Shown here: in pieces, positions 11,531-20,791 of the stretch
Numbering within the stretch: the first letter of the stretch is position 1
How the letters are laid out: every line of letters starts with the position of its first letter
Assembly (NCBI GenBank): GCA_021464245.1
Contig: JADCRB010000006.1
Coordinates: 4,449,310 to 4,513,309, forward strand
DNA length: 64,000 nucleotides
Source of the DNA: Carallia brachiata
Taxonomy: Eukaryota > Streptophyta > Magnoliopsida > Malpighiales > Rhizophoraceae
Direction of reading: 5' to 3'
Position numbers and translations under genes: made by a program
Notes under the pieces: generated by a model
Seen by the model: the letters and a program-made list of their open reading frames with translations, nothing else
What the model was told of the DNA's origin: nothing
Database searches by the model: none

Positions 11531-13450
11531 ATGGCACCGAAAAGGAGTACAACTGCTGCCACAAAAAAAGGCAACGGCTCCATGCCTGCATCAACTACCC
11601 TACCTGGGTACGCAGGTCCAGAAACCCGGGGACGGACACAATTTCTTGCCGTCCAAACCCGACAAAAATATCGAAATGGAGAGTCCACAGCTCGCACAAC
11701 AGGATCTCTCCCCTGACTCTCTTGCCGCATGGAGGAGTCGATCACCCACCCCGATCGAAGTCGGGGGCAACACGACGAAGCCTGCTCAACAGAATCCAAC
11801 CATTCTGTAATCCACACAGAGAATCAGAAGAGTTCTCCCCCAGTCTTTCCGGAGCCTCATCTGTTGCCGTCATGATGACCAACACAACCAGCACAGAGGA
11901 AAGAATTTCAGAATTGGAGAACAAAATTTTGCAGCTGATCAGAGTCGTGGAGGAAAAAGATCAACAGATCGCCGCTCTCAAAGGAAAAGCCCCGATCCAA
12001 GTTGATCCCGAATCCGCGAGGAGCAACCATATCCACCCGGTTTCACTCCAGAAGCCACACCAGCCGACGTCTCCCTGCAGAAAAGCGACCAGGTAGTTCT
12101 ACACAGCTGCCACCCTCAAATTCTGTAGCTTCGCTATCTGTTCAACAATTGCAGGAAATGATAGCCAATACGATCCGACTGCAACAAGCTACATCCTTCC
12201 AAGGATCACAGATGTACGTCAAACCGTACACCAGACGGATCGAAAGTCTCAACATGCCCTTGGGCTACCAGCCGCCCAAATTTCAACAATTCGACGGACG
12301 AGGCGATCCCAAACAGCACATCGCCCACTTCGTTGAAACCTGCAACAACGCAGGGACTTATGGAGATCTCTTGGTGAAGCAGTTTGTTCGTTCACTCAGG
12401 GAGACCGCTTTCACCTGGTTCATAAATCTTGAACCAGAATCGATCGACAGTTGGGAACAGCTACAACGAGAGTTCCTCAACAGATTTTTCAGCACTCGAA
12501 GGACGGTAAGTATGATGGAGCTTACCAGCACCAAACAAAGGAAAGGAGAGCCCGTTGTCGAATACATCAACAGATGGCGTGCCCTCAGCTTGGACTGCAA
12601 AGATCGCCTGACGGAGACTTCTGCCGTAGAGATGTGCATCCAGGGAATGCATTGGGAGCTGTTATACATCCTGCAGGGTGTCAAACCCCGAACTTTCGAA
12701 GAACTGGCGACCCGCGCACATGATATGGAGATAAGCATCCAGACTTCCGGAGGCACGGTTCCCATCCAGTTGGACCAGCAAGGGGGCAGAAGGGAGATTA
12801 AGAAACCCAACAGCTCCGGAAAAGGAAAAGAAGTGATGACTGTTGAAGCCGCACCAGTAAAAGTGGGCGCCAAAGCTAAGGTAAATCCTCCGACCCAAAT
12901 AACTCAGCCAAAACAACAGGAAAGGCGGAAGGTGACATTGCGAGAGTTGGAGCAGAAGCAGTATCCATTCCCCGACTCAGACGTCCCCGACATTCTTGAA
13001 CAACTCTTGGAGGCGAAGCTGATCGAACTCCCAGAGTGCAAGCGGCCGAATGAAAAGGATCGAGTCAGCGATCCGAGATTCTGCAAATATCACCGGATAG
13101 TAAGTCATCCAACCGAGAAGTGTTTCGTCCTGAAGGAGCTAATCATGAAGCTCAAAAGCCAGAATAAAATCATTCTAGACCAGGAAGGCATAACTTCTGC
13201 AAACCAGACCACCATCACTTCAAAACCATCAGAAGAGATGACACACCGTAAGGAAGAGCCGCTCGACAACAAAAAGTCGACAACGGAGAAGGTATATGAA
13301 GCTCTCCAAACCCTTCTCGCTAACCCTCAGCTGTTTATAGCTTTGCAACAACAGAAGTGTGGCAAAATCAAGTCGGCAATACTCTCCAGACCTCAGCTGA
13401 ACCTCTGCCATCAAATGATTCTAACTCAGCGGAGCAGCAGACGGACCAAA
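11531..13450 (+). pseudogene. gag of the Tat-type element (frameshifted)
   Basis: Gag forms the particle that packages element RNA. The reading begins at ATG 11531 (MAPKRSTTAATKKG), ends early at 11716, continues in another phase through a coiled-coil-like stretch (ISELENKILQLIRVVEEKDQ, about 11900-11990), then returns to the first phase for the main retrotransposon-gag domain (about 12250-12740, containing FDGRGDPKQH and FNRFF-type motifs). At least two frameshifts lie in the N-terminal third. The C-terminal part is hydrophilic; I see no CCHC zinc knuckle. Confidence 0.75.
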
Positions 13451-13800
13451 ATCATGTCGAATGTTACTCTGCTATCTCATTTTCAGATGAGGATCTCCTG
13501 CTGGGGTCCAAACCCCACAATCGGCCGCTGTATGTATCAGGCTATGTGAAAGAACAGAAGGTCCGACGTATTCTGATCGACGATGGCTCAGCAGTCAATA
13601 TTATCCCAAAATCCACCATAAAGGAGCTCGGCATCGGCATTGATGAATTATCAGACAGCCGCTTGATGATTCATGGCTTTAATCAAGGAGGACAAAAAGC
13701 AATTGGGATGATTCGCTTGGAGCTAACTATCGGTAATCTCACTTCTAGCACTCTATTTCACGTGATGATGATGCACGTACCACATATAAGATGTTGCTAG
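13357..13800 (+). pseudogene. Aspartic protease segment of pol
   Basis: This phase contains RILIDDGSAVNIIP, an active-site loop with Asp-Asp-Gly-Ser (13579-13590) in place of the usual DTG/DSG. DDGSA-type loops are common in Tat-type elements. A hydrophobic flap-like stretch follows. The frame runs into a stop at 13798-13800, and the next segment (LLGRPWIHG) continues in another phase, so a frameshift lies near 13790. Confidence 0.75.
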
Positions 13801-15077
13801 GACGACCGTGGATTCATGGAAATGGAGTTGTGCTCTCAAGCCTGCATCAGTGCTTCAAGTACTACAATGGTGGCGTTCAAAAGGTCAATGCTGACTTAAA
13901 GCCGTTCGATGATGCTGAATCACATTTGGCGGATGCAGTCTTCTACACGACACAGACAATCCGGAGATCATTCCATCAAAAGCTACTTGGACTGGGGGCA
14001 TCCACAAAAAGGGAAAAGCTGTCGAAGAACCTGCCAATGCCAACCCAGGCTCCAACAAATGAAAAGCTGCCACAGCCTGCTGAACTTCGTCCGAAGGATG
14101 TTGCATCTTCAAGCTCCACTCCAGTCCTACGCTATGTGCCGAAGTCACGACGCTCAGAAGGTCAACCCCCTTTCTCTTATTGTATTGATCTTAAACAGGA
14201 GCAAGGTCATAGCCAACCCAAAACAAAGGAGCTGCACAACCTGAAGGAGACTTACACTCTGCCGATACCAAAGATTGAGCCGGTTTTGTCCTCAAAACCA
14301 TTAAAAGGCTTCGTCAAACCACACACGGGGGCAGTCGAAGGCGGCTCACTTCCAGAAAGAAGAACACATGAAGGATTTGATCCTAATGCATACAAGCTTT
14401 TGGCAAAGGCGGGCTATGACTTCTCAAACCCGAGCACAATGGGTACGCTGCCGTCCACACATGGCGCTACTTCTCAAACATCACAGTCCCGACCTGGCTT
14501 AGGCTATCAGGAGAAGTCACCTGTGCGGATCACGCTAAAGAGCCGAAGCCGAGCAGCTGATGCACGTGCCATCACCACCACCACCAAACAAGACAGGCTT
14601 ATCCAGTCAAACAAAGAAGGTGAAGTCAGAGGTTCTACATTTCATGTCACAATTAGCGAGGAGGCTGAGTCTGACTCATCAGATGGTGAAGTGAAGGAGG
14701 CTCCCCCGGAACTTGAAGATGGTGGCCAAGCAACTGTTGATGAACTCAAGGAGGTCAATCTTGGCTCTCCGGAAGATCCTCGACCTACATTTGTAAGTGC
14801 TTTACTTACTGCAGAAGAAGAACAAGAATATGTTCAGGTATTAAGTCAATACAGGGACGTGTTCGCATGGAGTTACAAAGAAATGCCTGGACTTGACCCG
14901 AAAATTGCGGTGCATCGTCTAGCAGTAAAGAAGGGTGTTCGTTCTGTCAAGCAGCCACAACGACGGTTCCGCCCGAAACTCATTCCACAAATCGAGGAGG
15001 AGGTGAACAAGCTGATCAATGTGGCTTCATCCGAGAGGTCACCTACCCAACGTGGATTGCCAACATTGTCCCGGTAA
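13791..15077 (+). pseudogene. Protease-RT linker and RT N-terminus
   Basis: It starts in the conserved LLGRPWIH motif at the end of the protease, runs through a long low-similarity linker rich in Ser, Lys and Pro, and enters the reverse transcriptase with the conserved FAWSYKEMPGLDP segment near 14863. Near 15030 the RT reading moves to another phase, so this frame ends out of phase at 15077. Confidence 0.65.
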
Positions 15078-16227
15078 GAAAGAAGAATGGACAGTTGAGG
15101 GTATGTGTTGATTTTCGAGATCTTAACAAGGCCTGCCCGAAAGATGACTTTCCATTGCCCATAACGGAGATCACAGTCGATGCAACAACGGGTCACGAAG
15201 CATTGTCCTTCATGGATGGTTCTTCAGGCTATAACCAAATCAGAATGGCACCAGAAGACGAGGAGTTGACAGCATTCCGCACCCCAAAAGGTATATACTG
15301 CTACAAAGTTATGCCGTTTGGATTGAAAAATGCTGGCGCCACTTATCAACGTGCTATGCAAAAAATTTTTGATGACATGCTGCACAAGATTGTAGAATGT
15401 TATGTTGATGACTTAGTTGTAAAGACTAAGAAGCGCAAAGACCACCTCGAGGATCTCAAGACAGTGTTCGAAAGACTTCGGAGGCATCAGCTCAAAATGA
15501 ACCCTCTCAAGTGCGCATTCGGTGTCACATCAGGAAAGTTTCTTGGGTTCGTGGTGCGCCATCGTGGAATCGAAGTTGATCAGTCAAAGGTTGAGGCAAT
15601 TCAAAAGATGCCTGAACCTAAAAACCTGCACGAGCTGCGAAGTCTACAAGGAAAGCTGGCCTACATTCGCCGTTTCATCTCCAATTTAGCTGGGAGATGT
15701 CAACCTTTCCATCGGTTGATGAAGAAGGATGTCAACTTCGAGTGGGACGAAGCTTGCAGCAAAGCCTTTGAGAGCATAAAGAAGTACCTTTCCAATCCAC
15801 CAGTCCTGGGAGCTCCAATTCAAGGAAAGTCGTTGATTCTCTACATTGCAGCGCAGGAAAGATCTTTGGGAGCCTTGCTTGCACAGGAAAACGAGCAGGG
15901 AAAGGAAGTTGCCCTGTATACTTGAGCAGAACACTAAACGGTCCGGAGCTGAGTTATTCGCCCATTGAAAAGACATGTCTAGCACTGTTCTTTGCCATTG
16001 ACAAGCTGAGGCACTACATGCAAGCTCACACGGTACGTCTCATTGCCAGAGCTGATCCTGTCAAATATATCTTATCTAGACCAATCTTGTCAGGACGACT
16101 TGCCAAGTGGGCAGTAATCCTACAAAGCTACGACATTGTCTACGTGCCTCAAAAAGCAGTCAAAGGACAAGCTCTAGCAGACTTCCTTGCAGATCACCCT
16201 ATTCCGTCATTGGGAGTTCACAGATGA
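15020..16227 (+). pseudogene. Reverse transcriptase and first RNase H
   Basis: RT motifs are clear: RVCVDFRDLNKACPKDDFPL, FMDGSSGYNQI and the catalytic YVDD (15401-15412). RNase H follows (SLGALLAQENEQGKEVALY, then LNGPELSYSPIEKTCLALFF). A one-base deletion near 15917 shifts the frame. The related copy at 63.2 kb has one more base at the matching place and reads through, which confirms a lesion here. Another frameshift near 16210 precedes the second RNase H. Confidence 0.85.
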
Positions 16228-16957
16228 TCTTCCAGATGAAGAGGTCTTTTACATTGAGACACTACCACCATGGACGATGTTCTTTGATGGTGCAGCAAGG
16301 CGTGATGGTGCTGGTGCCGGCATAGTGTTTGTCACTCCTCAACGACAAATACTACCATATGCTATCATTCTCGGTGAGTTATGTTCAAATAATGTTGCTG
16401 AATACCAGGCTTTGATCATTGGTCTTCAAATGGCTGTCGATATGAAGATTCCAACTATAGAAGTCCATGGAGATTCCCAGCTCGTCATCAACCAACTTAC
16501 AGGATTGTATGACGTGAAGAAAGAGGACCTTGCGCCTTACCATCAACGTGCTCGACAGCTAATGGATGAATTTGAAAGCATCACCTTGGAGCATGTGCCT
16601 CGACGAGAAAACACTCAGGCAGACGCGTTGGCTAACCTGGCCACCTCTTTTGCAAAGTCAGAAATCCAGGCTACAGTTGTTGCCGTATGCCAGAAATGGA
16701 TAGTGCCACAGAAGGATGATGAAGAAACTACAGCAGCCAACGCTGTATCTGTACGTCTCGCGGAGGACGAGGATTGGCGCCAACCAATCATTGACTACCT
16801 ACAGCACGGGAAGCTGCCTGAAGATCGTCGTCATAAGACAGAAATTCAACGACGAGCTCCCCGCTTCATATATCTCAAGGATGCTCTGTATCGAAGGTCT
16901 TTTGATGGAGTTTTACTTGCGCTGCCTAGAATGAAGAGGCAAAACAGCTCTCACTGA
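16187..16957 (+). pseudogene. Second (plant-like, aRNase H) domain of the Tat lineage
   Basis: Contains the four acidic positions in order: MFFDGAARRDGAGAG, AEYQALIIGLQMA, VHGDSQLVINQL and ENTQADALANLA. This resembles cellular RNase HI rather than the retroviral-type domain just upstream. In plant Ty3/gypsy elements this additional domain between RNase H and integrase marks the Tat clade. The frame is open over 256 codons and then loses phase before the integrase zinc finger. Confidence 0.85.
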
Positions 16958-18014
16958 AGCACATTCTGGTGTTTGTGGCGGACATCAATCGGGCCTAAGT
17001 TGCACTTCCAACTCAGAAGGATGGGATACTACTGGCCAACCATGGTACGTGATTCATTGAGTTTGCTAAAACTTGTCAAGCTTGTCAATTTCATGCGAAT
17101 TACATACATCAACCACCGGAGCCACTGCATCCAACTGTCTCATCCTGGCCCTTTGAAGCTTGGGGTCTCGACTTAGTGGGGCCCTTGCCAAAGTCATCCC
17201 TGGGTCACCTGTACATCCTCGCAGCAACCGACTACTTCTCAAAATGGGCTGAAGCCATTCCACTTAGAGAGGTAAAGAAGGAGCATGTTGCCAATTTCAT
17301 CCGGACTCAGCTGATCTATCGCTATGGAGTCCCTCGATTCATCATCACTGATAATGGTAAGCAGTTCTACAACAGCTTAATCGACAAGCTCTGCGAGAAG
17401 TTCAAGTTCAAGCAGTACAAGTCATCCATGTACAATGCCCCAGCAAATGGCTTGGCTGAAGCATTCAACAAGACCTTATGCAACCTGTTGCGGAAGGTAG
17501 TCTCTAAATCCAAAAGAGATTGGCATGACAGAATTCCGAGGCATTATGGGCGTATCGTACAACTTACCGGACTCCAACACAGGCGACGCCATACTCACTT
17601 GTCTACGGTGTCGAAGCAATACTGCCGTTGGAAACACAGATTCCATCCCTGCGCATGGCTGTTCTGGAAGGACTCACACAGGAGGAGAATGCTCGCCTAC
17701 GTCTGGATGAGTTAGAAGCTCTCGATGAAAGGAGGCTCGAAGCACAACAGCAACTTGAGTGCTACCAAGCCCGGCTCACCAACACATTTAACAGCAGGGT
17801 CCGCTCTCGATCTTTTCAAGTTGGAGACCTTGTTCTTGCAGTGCGACGACCCATCAACATGAAGCATCGGCCTGGTGACAAGCTTACTTCCAAATGGGAC
17901 GGGCCATACTTAGTGCAGGAGGCCTTCACTCACAACGCTTACATGCTGTCAGACCAAGAAGGCGTCCGAATCGGCCCGATCAATGGTAAATTTCTGAAAC
18001 AGTATTATGTGTAA
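16958..18014 (+). pseudogene. Integrase
   Basis: The zinc-finger region (GGHQSGPKLHFQLRRMGYYW and later CQACQFHANY) is spread over two phases. The catalytic core has GLDLVGPLP, TDNGKQFYN and NGLAEAFNKTL, supplying the D, D and E residues. Frameshifts lie near 17070 and near 17540. The C-terminal part (17628-18014) includes FQVGDLVLAVRRP and SKWDGPYLV, the usual GPY/F-like end, and stops with TAA at 18012. No chromodomain follows, as expected for Tat elements. Confidence 0.85.
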
Positions 18015-18094
18015 ATATGTTTTTAAAAAAAAAATCAAAAAAAATAGAAAAAAAAATCAAAAAAAAAAATTGCGAAGTCCCGATCTGAAAGACC

Positions 18095-18330
18095 AAGCGA
18101 AAATCCAAACCCAAACACTTGAGCCCAATTCAGAAAACTCAAAACCCAACTCAAAAGCTTGAAAACTAAGTCCAGACTCAAAACCCAAACACTCAACCCA
18201 AATCCAAAAAGTCTAAATCCCAAACCCAAACACTCGACCCAAATCCAAAAATTCAAGTCTAGAAACCCAAACACTCAACCCAAATCCAATCCAAAGCCCA
18301 AAACCCAAAAATTCCAAGTTCTAGACACAG
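18095..18330. repeat. Degenerate C/A-rich tandem repeat after pol
   Basis: Variants of AACCCAAACACTCAACCCAA alternate with AAATCCAAAAA-like spacers, with a period of about 50 bp clearest at 18180-18290. It separates pol from the homeobox gene and its TATA box. Confidence 0.7.
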
Positions 18331-18400
18331 TCCAGAACCCAGGTTCAGAATCCAATCCAACTCCTGGCCCGCATGAGTATAAACTGTGAACGGCCCAAAA

Positions 18401-18408
18401 ATATAAAA
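18401..18408 (+). promoter_or_regulatory. Candidate TATA box of the captured WOX gene
   Basis: ATATAAAA lies 96 bases upstream of the WOX ATG at 18497. A start about 30 bases downstream (near 18432-18440) would give a leader of roughly 60 nt with no upstream ATG. It lies inside the element, far from the LTR promoter, so the WOX gene may be transcribed separately. This rests on sequence and spacing only. Confidence 0.5.
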
Positions 18409-18496
18409 GCAACGGAGGGTTTGAGTCTGAAACTCAGCATCAGTCTCAACCGATCTTCACCACACACCAGACCTTTGCTCCTCTGCCACAAGAAAG

Positions 18497-19114
18497 ATGG
18501 AACCAGTTGCAGAACCTCAAGACAAGGGAGAAGAAAGGTCACCCCGCACAAGGTGGCAACCAACCATGGCGCAACTGCAAATTCTAGAGGAAGTCTTCCA
18601 CAACAATGGAGGTATTATGCCTAATGCATCTCAGATTTACCAACTTGTCTCACGATTGCGCCCACTCGGGGCAATCGAAGGAAAAAATGTGTTTTATTGG
18701 TTCCAGAATCAGAGAAGCAGGAAGAAACCAGCACTGAGAGCTGATTTTTCCAAAGAACAGTCTGCTGTTCCGATGGTAGATCCCACCAGTACAACTTCGC
18801 CGTCAAATGAAGCAGGTCCGAGTTCTTCCACTGCAATAGTCTCTCCACGGTATGTTCATCAAAGCCGTAGCTCATGGGAGCATGCACGCTGGTCCTGGTG
18901 GTCTTACGGAGTCAGCTAAGGGTTCATCCCTCCTAGGTACTTAAGTGTAGGAGGAATTTTTCTAGCAGAAAGGAGTCATTCCGGCGAAACTTTACCTCTC
19001 TTTCCAGAATATTCCGGCAGCATCAACCAGCCAGAAAGCGACGTCGACATCAACATCATCGACCCACCAGACGAGGTCGAGCTTGACTTGGAGCTGCGCC
19101 TCGGGCCCCTCTAG
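18497..19114 (+). CDS. WUSCHEL-related homeobox (WOX) protein gene carried by the retrotransposon
   Basis: WOX proteins are plant nuclear DNA-binding regulators of stem-cell niches. The ATG at 18497 opens MEPVAEPQDK; the homeodomain spans about residues 17-80, with RWQPTMAQLQILEEVF and helix 3 IEGKNVFYWFQNQRSR, which carries the GKNVFYWFQN of the WUS clade. The same phase later encodes a WUS box (TLPLFP, about 18989-19006) and an LxLxL repressor-like end (ELDLELRLGPL) up to TAG at 19112-19114. One TAA (18917-18919) interrupts the phase, but it lies inside a predicted 87-nt intron: donor CG|GTATGT at 18850, acceptor CCTCCTAG at 18936, length divisible by three. Spliced, it would be about 176 aa, close to short WOX5/WOX7-like proteins. 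It is free of frameshifts although pol beside it has several. Confidence 0.88.
18850..18936 (+). other. Predicted intron of the WOX gene
   Basis: It begins GTATGTTC and ends CATCCCTCCTAG, with a branch-point-like CTAAG 17-20 nt before the end. Removing it keeps the frame and eliminates the only stop between homeodomain and WUS box. The exon joint would encode Ser-Pro-Arg-Tyr-Leu. An alternative view is that the TAA is a true nonsense mutation or a natural early stop. Confidence 0.55.
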
Positions 19115-19395
19115 GATGGCCGACAAGATAAGATGCAACGACTTTGGCAGCACGGCAACGACTTCTGCAGCACACGGCAACGACTTCTGCAACACACGGT
19201 AACGAATTTCATGACACGCGTCAGCCGTGCCTCTTTTGTCTCTTATGCAGGAAAAGGACGTGGAGGACCCTACTCGATTCTGCGTACCTTCTTTTTGACT
19301 TTTCAAAAAAAAAAAAAAAAATCTTTATCGTATGTATATATATCTTGCATTCCCGAGTTCTAATACTCACCCCTCAGCTCTTCTCTCAAAAGAAA

Positions 19396-19641
19396 ATGGC
19401 TAGTCTCTACACTTGTCTCAGGAAGTTCTTTGATCAAGAGGTTGGAGGCGCACGAGCTAAGAAAAGAAGGAGTAGTCTTCCTCAAGGGATCCCTAAAAAC
19501 CTTCGAAACTCATTCTCCAACGCCATCGGTGTCATGGAGTTCCAACTACTCTCCTTAGTTCACATCTATCGCAGCGAGCCGAGAAGTTCTGATCGTCCTC
19601 CTGGATCTACAAATGCAGCGACGTGCAGGGAAGTTCCATAA
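19396..19641 (+). CDS. Small accessory ORF of the retrotransposon, unknown
   Basis: An 81-codon frame (MASLYTCLRKFFDQ...) lies between the WOX gene and the 3' LTR. It has a basic AKKRRSS stretch that could be a nuclear localisation signal, and no membrane segment or known domain. A GTATGTATATATAT stretch about 65 bases upstream could serve as a TATA element, and an A-rich leader (CTCAAAAGAAA) precedes the ATG. I do not recognise the protein. It may be part of a second captured gene or chance. Confidence 0.3.
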   Translation: MASLYTCLRKFFDQEVGGARAKKRRSSLPQGIPKNLRNSFSNAIGVMEFQLLSLVHIYRSEPRSSDRPPGSTNAATCREVP

Positions 19642-19660
19642 CCCGTCTCTCTGTGCGCAG

Positions 19661-19755
19661 GTCTTAAAGTTCCAAAGTGCTGGGCCTTCCTCTTGGGGAG
19701 GTTCAAGTTCTTTGCCTACCGGATCATCCTCACCAGAGCTCTGGAACTTTAAGAC
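19661..19755. repeat. Inverted repeat with 14-bp perfect arms
   Basis: GTCTTAAAGTTCCA (19661-19674) and its exact reverse complement (19742-19755) enclose 67 bases. The match continues imperfectly inward (GTGCTGG against the complement of CCAGAGCTC). It lies in the otherwise unassigned 3' part of the element and could fold in RNA. Confidence 0.8.
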
Positions 19756-20005
19756 ATATAAAAAATCCTTTGCGGGCTATGGAAGCTCGAACTCACCTGG
19801 AGCCAGAATGTCAATTTTTATATTGGCTGGGCTGTTAACTTTCTCAAGATCGTATCGGGTTCCTATTGCGATCCACCAACAGCAGGCATGGTCAAAGATA
19901 GAAGACTCCAAGATTCAATGTTCATCAGGACGTTTCCAAGTTTCAAACTGGACTTCAAGACTCGGTTCGAATCATCTCTGTAAAATTCTTTCTTACCGAC
20001 CCTTG

Positions 20006-20018
20006 AAGTGGGGGCATT
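20006..20018 (+). other. Polypurine tract of the Tat-type element
   Basis: GAAGTGGGGGCAT sits immediately before the TG that opens the 3' LTR (20019), the expected place for plus-strand priming. Confidence 0.75.
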
Positions 20019-20791
20019 TGTAAACAAAGAAAAAAAAAGAAAAAAAAAATATATATATATATAGAAGTCAACCAAAGAAAAATTAATTAAAAAGATTCAT
20101 TTCCCATGTGATGTTCACATGGGAAAGGAACCCTATAAATAGGCCCCTGCCTCTCAGTTCAAAACATATTCAGCAAATCCGTAAACAGAAAAATCCAGAG
20201 AATTTGAGAGAAAAAGAAAATTTTGAAAATCTCTCAAAAAAAATTTCTCCTTTTCTTACGTGCTTTTACTTTGCAGTATACTCTCCTAACTCCTTTTTGA
20301 GAGATATTTCAGGAGTAAAGCCCAAAAAATTTGCTGTTTCCATTTCTAAAGTTATTTTAGATTTATATTCTCCGATCGCCCTACATCTGAATTTATGAGA
20401 ATATACATCTCAAATTACTACAAATCCGGCTGTGATTAAACCTCATACGACCCTCAGCAAAATCCAGGCAACTCATCCGAGAACAAGTCCCTTCGACCCT
20501 CGGTGAAATTAAGTCAGATCGGCTCAGATCAGGTCTCTGCGGTTCTTAACCGTAGTCAAAACGTCCAAATCAGATCCGGTTTCAGTCCACCCAATTCAAG
20601 AAAAATCTGTGGAATTTATTTCTGTCAAGATCAAGCTCGTGCAGCCCTTGACCGAGTCAAAAAAGGAACACTAATCGGAGGATCTACAGAGATCGAACCA
20701 CGTAAATTTTCTTTTATTTTAAATTTTTATTTGTAATTTATTTTTGTATTTTCGAGTTTGATTGTTTTATACTCGAAATTTACGCTTTACA
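20019..20791 (+). repeat. 3' LTR of the Tat-type element
   Basis: It starts TGTAAAC and ends GCTTTACA. It has the same inverted repeat, TATA box (CTATAAATAG near 20132) and downstream sequence as the 5' LTR, with scattered differences, but an (AT)n stretch replaces the 30-bp palindrome of the 5' copy. The number of differences suggests an insertion that is not very recent. Confidence 0.9.

Larger units (their letters stand above)
10569..20791 (+). mobile_element. Ty3/gypsy LTR retrotransposon, Tat-type, carrying a WOX homeobox gene
   Basis: A 10.2 kb element with near-identical LTRs (10569-11350 and 20019-20791), a primer-binding region, gag, protease, reverse transcriptase, RNase H, a second RNase H, integrase, a 2 kb non-pol region and a polypurine tract. 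The extra plant-like RNase H between RNase H and integrase is the known mark of the Tat lineage (Ogre/Retand group). Gag-pol is broken by several frameshifts, so this copy is not self-sufficient. The region after pol is unusual: it holds a WOX-family gene (18497-19114) and another small frame. I see no clean 5-bp target duplication: the flanks are AGACT on the left and GTATA on the right. Confidence 0.92.

Noticed and set aside
11346..11594. Phenylalanine-rich 82-codon minus frame
   Set aside because: Translation of the A-rich tract before gag read on the opposite strand.
12358..12916. Minus-strand frames of 171 and 84 codons within gag
   Set aside because: They lie opposite the clear gag domain and have no recognisable domain.
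18035..18389. Frames in the C/A-rich repeat after pol (Gly/Phe/Leu-rich on minus, Pro/Lys/Asn-rich on plus)
   Set aside because: Both follow from a simple tandem repeat, with no start context or similarity.
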